Source of the DNA: Myxococcus fulvus
GTDB taxonomy: Bacteria > Myxococcota > Myxococcia > Myxococcales > Myxococcaceae
Length of the DNA stretch: 64,000 bases
Direction: 5' to 3'
NCBI RefSeq assembly: GCF_900111765.1
Contig: NZ_FOIB01000006.1
Location: forward strand, 620,001-684,000
Shown: positions 54,377 through 63,251 of the stretch, in pieces
Position numbering within the stretch: the first letter of the stretch is position 1
Layout: the number at the start of each line of letters is the position of its first letter
Position numbers and translations under genes: made by a program
Notes under the pieces: generated by a model
What the model was told of the DNA's origin: nothing
What the model saw: only the letters and a program-made list of their open reading frames with translations
Databases searched by the model: none

Positions 54377-56878
54377 ATGGCGATGAACGAGCGTTACGAG
54401 CCGCAGGCGATTGAAGGTAAGTGGCAGGCCCGTTGGGACGAGGCCGGCATCTTCCGGGCGGGCAAGCGTCCGGGCGCACCGAAGAAGTACGTGCTCGAGA
54501 TGCTGCCGTACCCCAGCGGCAAGATGCACATGGGGCACGTGCGCAACTACCTCATCGGGGATGTGTACGCGCGCTACTTCCTGATGCGCGGCTACGACGT
54601 GCTGCACCCCATGGGCTGGGACGCCTTCGGCCTGCCGGCGGAGAACGCGGCCATCAAGGACGGCGTGCACCCGGCCATCCGCACCCAGGAGAACATCGTC
54701 TCCTTCAAGGCGGAGATGAAGAGCCTGGGCTACAGCTACGACTGGTCCCGCGAGGTGAACACCAGCCAGCCGGAGTACTACCGCTGGAACCAGTGGTTCT
54801 TCATCAAGATGCTGGAGAAGGGGCTCGTCTATCGCCGCTTCAGCAAGGTGAACTGGTGTACCGGCTGCCACACCGTCATCGCCAACGAGCAGGTGAAGGA
54901 CGGCGTGTGCGAGCGCTGCTCCTCGCCCGTGGTGGACCGCGAGATGCCCGAGTGGGCGTTCCGCATCACCGCCTTCTCGCAGGACCTGTTGGACGCGCTG
55001 GACACGCTCAAGGAGTGGCCGGACCGCATCACCTCCATGCAGCGCAACTGGATTGGGCGCTCGGATGGCGCGGAGGCGGACTTCCGCGTCCAGGGGCATG
55101 ACGCCTCCATCCGCGTGTTCACCACGCGCGTGGACACCATCTTCGGCTGCACCTACGTGGTGCTGGCTCCGGACCACAAGCTGGTGGCCCAGGTGACGAC
55201 GCCCGAGCGTCGCGCGGACGTGGACGCCTTCGTGAAGAAGATGGCGGCCCAGTCCAAGACGGAGCGCACGGGCGAGGACACGGAGAAGGAGGGCGTCTTC
55301 ACGGGCGCCCACGCCCTCAACCCGTTCACCGGCCAGCAGGTGCCCGTGTGGATCGCCAACTTCGTGTTGAGCGACTACGGCACCGGCGCGGTGATGAGCG
55401 TGCCCGCGCACGACGAGCGCGACTTCGCCTTCGCGCGCAAGTACGGCCTGCCCGTGAAGGTCGTCATCCAGCCGGCCACGGGCGACAAGCTCCCCGCGGG
55501 CGACGTGTTGGAGGCGGCGTCCACCGAGTACGGCGTGCTGGTGGACTCGGGTGAGTACAGCGGGAAGACGTCCGAGGTGGCGCGTCAGGAGATGGCGCGC
55601 AAGCTGGAGGCGGAGGGCAAGGGCCGCGCGACGGTGACGTACCGCCAGAAGGACTGGGGCTTCAGCCGCCAGCGCTACTGGGGCACGCCCATCCCCATCG
55701 TCTACTGCGAGAAGTGCGACCCCCAGCGCCACGGCATCCCCGTGCCGGAGGCGCAGCTGCCCGTGAAGCTGCCGGAAATCGACGTGCAGGAGGTGCTCAC
55801 CGGCAAGGGCGAGCCCCCCCTGGCCAAGGTCGCCTCGTGGGTGAACACCACGTGCCCCAAGTGCGGTGGCCCCGCCCGTCGCGAGGCGGAGACGATGGAC
55901 ACCTTCGTCGACTCCTGCTGGTACTTCGCGCGCTACCTGTCGCCGCACTACGACGCCGCGCCGTTCGACCCGAAGGAGGCCCAGCGCTTCCTGCCCGTGG
56001 ACATCTACGTGGGCGGGCCCGAGCACGCGGTGATGCACCTGTTGTACTTCCGGTTCTGGACGCGGGTGATGAAGCTGCTCGGCTTGAGTCCGGTGGACGA
56101 GCCCGTCAAGCGGCTGATCACCCAGGGCATCGTCAACGGTCCGGACAAGCGCAAGATGTCCAAGCGCTGGGGCAACGTCGTCGCGCCGGCCTCCATCATC
56201 GAGAAGTACGGCGCGGACACCGCGCGCGCGTACGTGGCGTTCGCCGGCCCGCCGGAGCGTGACTTCGACTGGTCCGACGCCCAGGTGGAGGGCGTGTTCC
56301 GCTTCCTGAAGCGCGTCTGGGTGCTGGCCTCCACGCACCAGGCCGCCGTGGCGGGCGCCACGCATCCGGGCCCCTTCGAGGGCAAGGCGCTGGAGATCCG
56401 CCGCGCGGCGCACAAGGGCCTGAAGCGGGTGGGGGAGGCCATCGAGCGGCTGTCCTTCAACACCGCCATCGCGGGCATCATGGAGTGCCTCAACGCGCTC
56501 TCCGACGCGGGCACGCCGGAGACGCCCGCGGAGAAGGCGGCCATGGCGGAGGCGGTGCGCCTGTTGTCGATGATGCTCACGCCCTTCGCGCCGCACATCG
56601 CGGACGAAATCGCGGAGGCCTACGGGAGCACGCAGCTCACCGTCTCGCAGACGTGGCCCGACTTCGACCCGGCCCTGGTGGTGGATGACGTCATCCCCTA
56701 CGCGGTGCAGGTGAACGGCAAGCTGCGCGCGGAGATCCAGGTGCCCGCGGACGCGAGCGAGGCGGACGTGCGCGCGGCGGCGGAGGCGGACGAGCGGGTG
56801 AAGTCCGCCATCACCGGCAAGACGCTGCGCAAGTTCGTCTTCGTGCCCAAGCGGCTGGTGAACTTCGTCGTCGGCTGA
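54377..56878 (+). CDS. leuS: Leucyl-tRNA synthetase
   Basis: An 833-residue class I synthetase charging tRNA-Leu. The HIGH-type motif is in YPSGKMHMGHVRNY; the CP1 editing domain is present (FTTRVDTIFGCTYVVLAPDH and GTGAVMSVPAHDERD with the editing Asp); DTFVDSCWYFARY and KMSKRWGNVV complete the active site. The last is KMSKR instead of the usual KMSKS. The anticodon-binding and C-terminal domains (about 640-833) are intact. ATG 54377 or 54383 are both possible. The neighbourhood leuS-lptE-rpsT resembles that of proteobacteria. Confidence 0.97.
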   Translation: MAMNERYEPQAIEGKWQARWDEAGIFRAGKRPGAPKKYVLEMLPYPSGKMHMGHVRNYLIGDVYARYFLMRGYDVLHPMGWDAFGLPAENAAIKDGVHPAIRTQENIVSFKAEMKSLGYSYDWSREVNTSQPEYYRWNQWFFIKMLEKGLVYRRFSKVNWCTGCHTVIANEQVKDGVCERCSSPVVDREMPEWAFRITAFSQDLLDALDTLKEWPDRITSMQRNWIGRSDGAEADFRVQGHDASIRVFTTRVDTIFGCTYVVLAPDHKLVAQVTTPERRADVDAFVKKMAAQSKTERTGEDTEKEGVFTGAHALNPFTGQQVPVWIANFVLSDYGTGAVMSVPAHDERDFAFARKYGLPVKVVIQPATGDKLPAGDVLEAASTEYGVLVDSGEYSGKTSEVARQEMARKLEAEGKGRATVTYRQKDWGFSRQRYWGTPIPIVYCEKCDPQRHGIPVPEAQLPVKLPEIDVQEVLTGKGEPPLAKVASWVNTTCPKCGGPARREAETMDTFVDSCWYFARYLSPHYDAAPFDPKEAQRFLPVDIYVGGPEHAVMHLLYFRFWTRVMKLLGLSPVDEPVKRLITQGIVNGPDKRKMSKRWGNVVAPASIIEKYGADTARAYVAFAGPPERDFDWSDAQVEGVFRFLKRVWVLASTHQAAVAGATHPGPFEGKALEIRRAAHKGLKRVGEAIERLSFNTAIAGIMECLNALSDAGTPETPAEKAAMAEAVRLLSMMLTPFAPHIADEIAEAYGSTQLTVSQTWPDFDPALVVDDVIPYAVQVNGKLRAEIQVPADASEADVRAAAEADERVKSAITGKTLRKFVFVPKRLVNFVVG

Positions 56879-56890
56879 GCGGGGAGTCGG

Positions 56891-57493
56891 GTGCCCACCG
56901 AGGTCCTCGTCATGTGCACCGCGTGCGGTCGGCCCCAGGCGGCCGGCGGCGCGCGGTGTTTCGCGTGTGGCGCGCCCCTTCCGGACGCGCCGCTGCCGGC
57001 CCCACCGCCGGCGGAGGTGCCTCCGCCAACGCCTCCCGGGCCGTTCCTGACGGCGGATCTGGGGGGAGGCCGGCAGCTCGTCGGCGAGGCCGGGCGGCTC
57101 TCCTATCGCATGGCGGACGGGGTGGCGCCCCGGGTGGTGGAGCTGGTCCACCTGCGCGCGCTGACGCTCGAGACGCGGCCCTTCCTGGAGGCGCTGATGC
57201 TCTGCGGCTTCGGGGCGCTGGGGGCCGTGGCCTCGGTGCTCGTGCTCAAGGTCGTGGCCTTCGGGCTGACGGCGCTGGGCGTGCTGCTGGCGGCCGTGTG
57301 CCGCGTGCACACGCTGGTGCTGGAGACGTCCACCGGGGGCACGACGCGCTGGTCCCTGGGGCTCGCGCGGCGGGGCTCGGAGCGGGACGCGCGGTTGCTC
57401 CAGGCCTGGCGCACGCTGGCGGGCGCGGTGAAGGCGCGGGGCGTGGTGGTGACGGACGCGGACGGGCGCCCGGTGGACGGGCCTCACGCTTGA
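56891..57493 (+). CDS. Zinc-ribbon membrane protein, unknown function
   Basis: A 200-residue protein, GTG start. An N-terminal zinc ribbon (CTACGRP then CFACGAP) is followed by a Pro-rich spacer (about 30-50), a small predicted domain (VHLRALTLETRPFLEAL) and one or two central hydrophobic segments (about 98-135). The C-terminus is cytosolic-like. No characterised family was recognised. It lies 12 bases after leuS and 31 before lptE, where many genomes have none, so it may be an envelope protein co-expressed with LptE. Confidence 0.7.
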   Translation: MPTEVLVMCTACGRPQAAGGARCFACGAPLPDAPLPAPPPAEVPPPTPPGPFLTADLGGGRQLVGEAGRLSYRMADGVAPRVVELVHLRALTLETRPFLEALMLCGFGALGAVASVLVLKVVAFGLTALGVLLAAVCRVHTLVLETSTGGTTRWSLGLARRGSERDARLLQAWRTLAGAVKARGVVVTDADGRPVDGPHA

Positions 57494-57524
57494 CGCAAGG
57501 GCCGGGGCGGGTAGGGTGCCGCCC

Positions 57525-58049
57525 ATGTCGCTCCGCTCGAAGTCCGCCTCACGGCGTCTCCATGTGGCCGTGCTGCTGTCGGGCTTGGGGGTGGGCTCCC
57601 TGCCGCTGTCCGGGTGTGGCTACCGCTTCACGCCGCGCGGCGAGGGGCTGCCCGAAGGCGTGAAGTCCGTGTGCGCGCCCATCTTCATCAACGACACGCC
57701 GGAGCCCGCGCTGGAGACGCTCTTCACGCGCTACTTCCGCCAGGAGCTGACCCGCGTGGGGCGGCTGGGCAGCGGGAGGTCGTGCGACGCGAAGGTGGAG
57801 GGGGCGGTGCTGTCGCTGTGGAGCTCACCCACCATCGTGGGGCGCTTCTTCCGGGTCGCCGCGACGGTGCGCCTGCGGCTGGTGCGGGAAGGACAGCCAC
57901 CCCAGGAGACAGTCATCTCGGGGACCGAGGACTACCTGCCGGGGAGCGGAGACATCCTCGAGGCCGAGTCCAACCGTCAGGCGGCCCTGGACCGGCTGGC
58001 GCAGGTGCTCATGCGGGATGGGTTCGATCGGCTCGACAGCACCTGGTGA
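57525..58049 (+). CDS. lptE: LPS-assembly lipoprotein LptE
   Basis: A 174-residue lipoprotein. The signal peptide ends with LSGC (acylated Cys near residue 28), followed directly by GYRFTPRGEGLPEGVKSVCAPIF, the typical LptE/RlpB mature start. EPALETLFTRYFRQEL and the following strands fit the small LptE alpha-beta fold. It plugs the LptD barrel that places LPS in the outer membrane. The gene order leuS-lptE is the same as in E. coli and supports the assignment despite low sequence conservation of this family. Confidence 0.8.
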   Translation: MSLRSKSASRRLHVAVLLSGLGVGSLPLSGCGYRFTPRGEGLPEGVKSVCAPIFINDTPEPALETLFTRYFRQELTRVGRLGSGRSCDAKVEGAVLSLWSSPTIVGRFFRVAATVRLRLVREGQPPQETVISGTEDYLPGSGDILEAESNRQAALDRLAQVLMRDGFDRLDSTW

Positions 58050-58068
58050 GGAGGCGCGAAGCCTCCTC
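58048..58068 (+). terminator. Hairpin overlapping the lptE stop
   Basis: GAGGAGGC-GCGAA-GCCTCCTC forms a perfect 8-bp stem beginning inside the stop codon. It ends the leuS-lptE unit and faces the 3' end of rpsT. Confidence 0.6.
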
Positions 58069-58124
58069 CCGGGGAGCCTGTTTCGAGGACTGGGTGGGGA
58101 CTCGTCGAGGAGCCCCCGGGTACA

Positions 58125-58397
58125 TCAGGCCTGACGCGCGCTCTTGGCGGCGGCCTTGGCCAGGCGGGAGATGCGGCGCGAGGCGGTGCGCTTGTGGATG
58201 ACGCCCTTGGTCGCGGCCTTGCTCAGCGCCTTGGAAGCCGCCTTGAGCGCGTCCGTCTTCTTGGCGCCGTCCTTGGTGCCGATGGCCTCCCGGGCGGACT
58301 TCACGGCGCTCTTCACGTCCGTGCGGACGGTGACGTTGCGGGCGCGGCGCTTCTGGGACTGACGGTGACGCTTCTCTGCGGACTTGGTGTTGGCCAA
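58125..58397 (-). CDS. rpsT: 30S ribosomal protein S20
   Basis: A 90-residue, highly basic S20 with the ANTKSAEKRHRQSQKRRARN start, TDVKSAVKSAREAI, and the C-terminal GVIHKRTASRRISRLAKAA. It is a late/primary 16S-binding protein of the small subunit. It is monocistronic on the minus strand, with about 135 bases to the mazG stop upstream. It converges on lptE. Confidence 0.97.
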   Translation of the reverse strand: MANTKSAEKRHRQSQKRRARNVTVRTDVKSAVKSAREAIGTKDGAKKTDALKAASKALSKAATKGVIHKRTASRRISRLAKAAAKSARQA

Positions 58398-58532
58398 GAG
58401 AAATCTCCAGCGAAAGGCAGGCTAAAAGAGGGGCCGTCCTTACTGCGACGCCTCGCAGGCGTCAAGACGGGCGTGCGCGTCCGGACGGGTTTTCCGGACT
58501 CCGGACGCGATCAGAGGGCTTCGGCGGAGGAA

Positions 58533-59717
58533 TCACCCAGCCTGGGTGGTGTATTCCCACACCAGCCCGGCGGGGTCCCGGAAGGTCAGCCGCCCGGCCC
58601 CCACTTCGAGGACGGCGCCCGGCGAGGTCTGCTCCACCTTCCGGCGGATCATCGCCACCGCGTGTTCGGAAGGCGCCTCCAGGGTGAGGGTGACCCCCGG
58701 GGCTGGCGTCTTCGCGCGCTGGAAGACGAGCCGGATGGATCCGCTCTCGTAGCGGATCTGGTCCGCCGGGACGCGGGGCGGGATGATCCACCCGAGCGCG
58801 GCCGCCAGCGGCGTCCAGAAGGCGGCCTGGGCCTCCAGATTCACCACGCCCAGGCGCAGGGTGGAGAGAGAGGCGCGGGGCAGGGTGGTGGGGGGCGGGA
58901 GGGTCTTCTCCTGTGCCTTGGCCGTCTGCCAGTGGCGCTCCATGTGCTCCAGGGATGCGCCGCCGAAGGGGACCCCCTCGGCCCGGAGCGCGGCCTCGAT
59001 GTGCTGGAAGCGCCGGGTGAACCGGAGGCTCGCCAGGCGCAGGGCGTCCTCGGCGGGGGTCTTCACGAAGCGCGCGAGGTTGGCGAGCGAGAAGAGGACG
59101 TCGCCCAGCTCGTGCTCGATGGCGGCCTTGTCCCCGGAGGCGATGGCCTCGTCCAGTTCGGCCAGCTCCTCGGCCAGCTTGCCGCGCACCCCGGCCAGGT
59201 CCGGCCAGTCGAAGCCGATGCGGCTGGCCTTCTCGGTGAGCCGCTCGGCGCGCAGCAGGGCGGGCGCGGCGGAGGGGACGCCGTCCAGGACGGAGCCCTC
59301 GCTGCCCGTCTTCTTCTTGCGCTCCTCGGCCTTGAGCTTCGCCCAGTTGGCCAGCACCTGCTCGGAGCCGTCCACGCGCTGCTCGCCGAAGACGTGGGGG
59401 TGGCGGCGGGTGAGCTTGTCGCTGATGGCCCGGCTGACGTCGGCCATGGTGAACTCTCCCCGCTCGGCGGCGAGCTGGGCGTGGAAGACAATCTGGAAGA
59501 GCAGGTCTCCCAGCTCCTCGCACAGCGGGTGCCAGGGGCCGCCCTCGGTGACGCGGTCCATCTCGTCCAGGACCTCGAAGGCCTCCTCGAGGAGGTAGGG
59601 CCGCAGCGTGCCCAGCGTCTGCTCCCTGTCCCAGGGGCAGCCGTCCGGGGCCCGCAGCCGTCGCATGATGTCCACCAGACGTTCCAGCTCGGTCCCGGGG
59701 GTCCCCATGTCGTTCAC
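58533..59717 (-). CDS. mazG: Nucleoside triphosphate pyrophosphohydrolase MazG fused to a VOC-like domain
   Basis: A 394-residue protein. Residues about 1-265 are a complete two-domain MazG (RLRAPDGCPWDREQTLGTLRPYLLEEAFEVLDEMD, EELGDLLFQIVFHAQLA, and in the second half LAEELAELDEAI with EHELGDVLFSLANLARF). This hydrolyses NTPs, limiting ppGpp precursors and damaged nucleotides. E. coli MazG stops at 263 residues. Here about 130 more follow, resembling one glyoxalase/bleomycin-resistance (VOC) module: AAFWTPLAAALGW, VTLTLEAPSEHAVAMI and FRDPAGLVWEYTT. This fused tail is unusual. ATG 59717 is chosen. Confidence 0.9.
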   Translation of the reverse strand: MNDMGTPGTELERLVDIMRRLRAPDGCPWDREQTLGTLRPYLLEEAFEVLDEMDRVTEGGPWHPLCEELGDLLFQIVFHAQLAAERGEFTMADVSRAISDKLTRRHPHVFGEQRVDGSEQVLANWAKLKAEERKKKTGSEGSVLDGVPSAAPALLRAERLTEKASRIGFDWPDLAGVRGKLAEELAELDEAIASGDKAAIEHELGDVLFSLANLARFVKTPAEDALRLASLRFTRRFQHIEAALRAEGVPFGGASLEHMERHWQTAKAQEKTLPPPTTLPRASLSTLRLGVVNLEAQAAFWTPLAAALGWIIPPRVPADQIRYESGSIRLVFQRAKTPAPGVTLTLEAPSEHAVAMIRRKVEQTSPGAVLEVGAGRLTFRDPAGLVWEYTTQAG

Positions 59718-59861
59718 GCCTCCCTCGCGCGGGGCCGTCCCGCGACATGCCGTCCCTGTAACACGCGGCCCTGGCCGGCCGTCCCGGAAAGCCGGTCCTG
59801 ACCGGGCAGGTGGCGTTGTCTTTCGTGGTTCGGCCCGGCTCGCCTATCATCCGAGCCCTGG

Positions 59862-62045
59862 ATGATCCGCTTCCTGCTTCCCTCCCTCCTCCTCTCGGGC
59901 CTGCTGCTCCTGTCCCCTGCGTCGGCCCTCGCGCAGCTCGAGGCGCCCACGCGCCTCCAGGAGGTGGATCCAGGCCCGCTCGAGCCCGACCTCCAGGATG
60001 AGTCCTACGACGCCTCCGGGCCCGAGGACGACACTCCCGTCGAGGACGGGGAACTCGAAGTCGACGACGAGCAGGATTCCGCCTCCCGGCGTCCGGGACG
60101 GGGCGAGAAGGTCAAGGCGCCCCCCACGCGCGCCGCCACGCCCACCCCGCCCGTCGTCGAGCCCGCGCCGCCCCCCGTCATCGTGCCCCGGCCCGTGCTG
60201 AGCCCCGTCCTGACGCCTCGGGTGTCGGACGAGGAGGTGCTCGCCGTGTGGGACCGCTGGCGGCAGGCGCGCGCGACGAACGACGTCGGCACGGCCGAGA
60301 AGGCGCAGCAGGAGCTGGTGACGCTCAAGCAGGAGCTGCTCGCCGCGGACCTGGAGCCCATCAGCGTCGGCTTCCTGCGTGAGTCCGACGTGCGGCGTCG
60401 GGCCGGGGACATGGGCGGCGCGGTGCGGCTGGCCCGGCTCGCGGTGGAGCTGTCGCCCCGGCTCCCGCTCGCGCACTTCGAGCTCGCGGAGCTCTATGCC
60501 CAGGAGGACTTCACCGCCGTGGGCCGGGTGCTGGGCGAGCTTCGCGCCGCCTTCCTGGCCATCGCGTTGGATCCCCGCTACCGGGGGCCGGCGCTGGCGG
60601 ACCTGGGCTCGCTGTTGCTCCTGGCCTGGTCGGCGACGGCCGTGCTCTTCGTCGCGCTGCTCTTCCTGCGGCGCGTGCGCTACGCGCTGCACGACTTCCA
60701 CCACCTGCTGCCGCGAGCCGTCGCGCGCTGGCAGTCGGCGCTGCTCGGGGTGCTGCTGCTCGGGCTGCCGCTGACGCTGCCGTGGGGGCTGGTGCCCCGG
60801 CTGCTGGTGCTGCTCGCCGTGGTGGCGGCGTACCTGACGAACCGGGAGCGCGTCGTCTCCGCCGTGCTGGTGGCGGGGCTCGGCCTGACGCCGCTCGCGG
60901 CGGGGCAGCTCACGCGGGTGACGGCCTTCGCTGGCACGCCCGCGGAGGACGTCTATCTGTTGGAGCGCGGAGGCCTGTCCGCCGAGGGCGCCGTGGCCCG
61001 CGTCAAGGCGCGGCACGAGTCGCGCGCGGCCACCTTCGCGGAGCTCAACGCGCTGGGGCACTACGAGTCGCGCCGCGGCCTGTTGGAGGACGCCCGCACG
61101 CACTTCAAGGCGGCCTCGGCCGTGCGCAGCGGGGATGCGCGCCTGTTGACCCGTTTCGGCAATGCGCTGGTGGGGCTGGGGGACGTGGACGGCGCCGCGC
61201 AGCTCTACGTGCAGGCCTCGCAGGCCGACCCGAGGATGGCCGCGCCCCACTACAACCTGGCGCAGCTCCACCGCCGGCGGGCCAAGACGCTGCCCGACTC
61301 GGAGGTGGGCAAGGAGCTGGACCGCGCGGCCACGGCGACCGCGTCCGCGCAGGCGCTGGATGGCGAGCTGCTCCGCCGCGAGCCCCCTCCGGATGACCGC
61401 CTGCTCTTGAACCTCTTGACGCTCGCGCCCACGGTGCCGGCGTCGGAGTGGCTGTCGCTGGCGGACGGCTCGGAGGCGGGGCGGCGGGTGGAGGCGCAGC
61501 TGTCGCGCTGGGTGTTGCCGGGCGTGGCGCCGGGGCCGGTGTCCTGGCTGCTCCCCGCCGGAGTGGCGGGGCTGCTGGTGCTCTGGGGGCTGGCGGCGCG
61601 GCGACTGAAGGCCGCGAAGGTGTGCGAGCGCTGCGGCCGTCCGGTGTGCACGCGGTGCGACCCGGAGCTGGGCGTGGGCAGCACCCAGTGTGGCCAGTGC
61701 GTGAATGTCTTCAGCCGCCGGGGCCTGGTTCCCCAGCAGCTGCGTCAGCGCAAGGCGGATGAGGTGCAGCGTCACCAGGCCTGGGTGGGGCGGGTGGCGT
61801 ACGCGGTGGGCACGCTCCTGTCCGGCGCGGGCCACGTCTTCTCCGGGAGCACGGTGCGCGGGGCGCTGTACGCCTTCCTGTTCCTCTTCGCGCTGGCAGC
61901 CTCGCTGCTGTACCGGGGCCTGGTGCGCGCGCCGTACGCGGACGCGCCGCTGTACCTCAAGCTGGTGCCGGCGGTGCTGCTGCTGGTGGGCATCCACCTG
62001 ATGTCGCTGCGAGGCCTCGTCCGGCTGCGCAGGGGAGAGGAGTAG
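59862..62045 (+). CDS. TPR membrane protein with zinc ribbon
   Basis: A 727-residue protein. A signal peptide (about 1-25) is followed by a Pro/Asp-rich disordered segment (about 30-120), a helical TPR-like domain (about 125-240), a group of membrane helices (about 245-350), more TPR repeats (about 385-500, LNALGHYESRRGLLEDARTHF and GDVDGAAQLYVQASQADP), a membrane helix (about 550-572), a four-cysteine zinc ribbon (CERCGRPVCTRCDPE and QCGQC, about 588-610) and two final membrane helices. The function is unknown. It is two bases ahead of the DUF4388 gene, so both are probably co-translated. Confidence 0.78.
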   Translation: MIRFLLPSLLLSGLLLLSPASALAQLEAPTRLQEVDPGPLEPDLQDESYDASGPEDDTPVEDGELEVDDEQDSASRRPGRGEKVKAPPTRAATPTPPVVEPAPPPVIVPRPVLSPVLTPRVSDEEVLAVWDRWRQARATNDVGTAEKAQQELVTLKQELLAADLEPISVGFLRESDVRRRAGDMGGAVRLARLAVELSPRLPLAHFELAELYAQEDFTAVGRVLGELRAAFLAIALDPRYRGPALADLGSLLLLAWSATAVLFVALLFLRRVRYALHDFHHLLPRAVARWQSALLGVLLLGLPLTLPWGLVPRLLVLLAVVAAYLTNRERVVSAVLVAGLGLTPLAAGQLTRVTAFAGTPAEDVYLLERGGLSAEGAVARVKARHESRAATFAELNALGHYESRRGLLEDARTHFKAASAVRSGDARLLTRFGNALVGLGDVDGAAQLYVQASQADPRMAAPHYNLAQLHRRRAKTLPDSEVGKELDRAATATASAQALDGELLRREPPPDDRLLLNLLTLAPTVPASEWLSLADGSEAGRRVEAQLSRWVLPGVAPGPVSWLLPAGVAGLLVLWGLAARRLKAAKVCERCGRPVCTRCDPELGVGSTQCGQCVNVFSRRGLVPQQLRQRKADEVQRHQAWVGRVAYAVGTLLSGAGHVFSGSTVRGALYAFLFLFALAASLLYRGLVRAPYADAPLYLKLVPAVLLLVGIHLMSLRGLVRLRRGEE

Positions 62046-62047
62046 CC

Positions 62048-63169
62048 ATGTCCCTGAAGGGAACGCTCAAGGACTTCGGCATCGGCGACATCCTCCAGCT
62101 CATCGGCCAGCAGCAGAAGACGGGCTCGCTGCAGCTGGAGAACAAGGACCAGGAGGTCCGCATCGGCTTCCGGGACGGCCACATCATCAAGGTCGAGAGC
62201 GTCACCCGGAAGCGCAAGGACCTCATCGGCGCCATGCTGGTGCGCGCCGAACTCATCACCGAGACGCAGCTGGAGGCGGCGCTGGAGACGCAGCGGCGCA
62301 CCCTGAAGCGGCTGGGTGACGTGCTCGTCTCCAGCCAGGCGCTCACCACCGAGCGCTTCCAGTCGATGATGCAGCTGCAGGCCACGGAGACGCTCTACCG
62401 CCTCTTCACGTGGAAGGCCGGCACCTACGAGTTCATCCAGGAGCCGGTGGAGCCCGACGCCGAGGCCATCCGCCCCCTGCGCGCCGAGACGGTGCTCATG
62501 GAGGGCTTCCGGATGGTGGATGAGTGGCCCGTCATCCGGAAGTCCATCCACCGCGACGACCTCTCCTTCGAGCGGCTCAAGGCGCTGCCCCCGCCCCGCG
62601 AGGGCGAGGAGGGCGGCGAGCTGGGCGTCATCGCGGGCACCGAGCGCCGCGTGTACGACGAAATCGCGCCTGGGCGCGATTTGCGCAAGCTGGTGGATGT
62701 CTGCTGCCTGGGCGAGTTCGAGACCTGCAAGGCGCTGCACAACCTGGTGAAGGGCGAGTACGTCCGGGTCATCCACCCCGAGGGCGCCCGGGCTCCGGCC
62801 CCAGGCGACGAGCGGCTGCTCTCACGGCTGGTGGGCGCGGTGGGGCGCGTCGTGGCCACCATGCTGGTGCTGGCGGTGCTGGGGGTGGTCGTCTTCCGGG
62901 TGGCGCTCTCCGATTCGGAGCGCACGCGCGGGGCCACGGCGTTCGCGGACGCGGCGGCCCAGCGTCATGTTTCCGATGCCCAACGCGTCCGCATCGAGGC
63001 CGCGCTCGAAGTGTTCCGTCTGGAACGGGGTGAGTTGCCGGAGCGGTTGGATGCTTTGGTCCAGGCTGGATTGTTGAGCTCGGAGGAACTCAGATACCCC
63101 TGGCGGGAGGAGTACTACTACCGACGGCTGGCCGCTCGGCGGTTCGTCCTCCTGCCGCCCTTGCGCTAG
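62048..63169 (+). CDS. DUF4388 (PATAN-type) protein with pseudopilin-like C-terminus
   Basis: A 373-residue protein. The N-terminal DUF4388 domain (about 1-100: SLKGTLKDFGIGDILQLIGQQQKTGSLQLEN) and a second helical module (about 130-250) are typical of myxobacterial regulators. A membrane helix (about 268-292, VVATMLVLAVLGVVVFRVAL) is followed by a periplasmic tail of about 80 residues that resembles the type II secretion pseudopilin end (ALEVFRLERGELPERLDALVQAGLL, then YPWREEYYYRR). This combination is unusual. ATG follows GGAGAGGAG. It may sense or organise an envelope structure. Confidence 0.8.
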   Translation: MSLKGTLKDFGIGDILQLIGQQQKTGSLQLENKDQEVRIGFRDGHIIKVESVTRKRKDLIGAMLVRAELITETQLEAALETQRRTLKRLGDVLVSSQALTTERFQSMMQLQATETLYRLFTWKAGTYEFIQEPVEPDAEAIRPLRAETVLMEGFRMVDEWPVIRKSIHRDDLSFERLKALPPPREGEEGGELGVIAGTERRVYDEIAPGRDLRKLVDVCCLGEFETCKALHNLVKGEYVRVIHPEGARAPAPGDERLLSRLVGAVGRVVATMLVLAVLGVVVFRVALSDSERTRGATAFADAAAQRHVSDAQRVRIEAALEVFRLERGELPERLDALVQAGLLSSEELRYPWREEYYYRRLAARRFVLLPPLR

Positions 63170-63251
63170 CCTCTGCGTGAAGTCGTCTTTCGGAGCCGGG
63201 GGGGCGGCGTTACGTTGAAGACAACTGGTACCGACCGAGGAACGACCCGCA

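Noticed and set aside
54041-57526. 1161-residue open frame antisense to leuS
   Set aside because: It mirrors leuS codon structure, has His/Arg/Ala-heavy composition and no domain; a GC-rich shadow.
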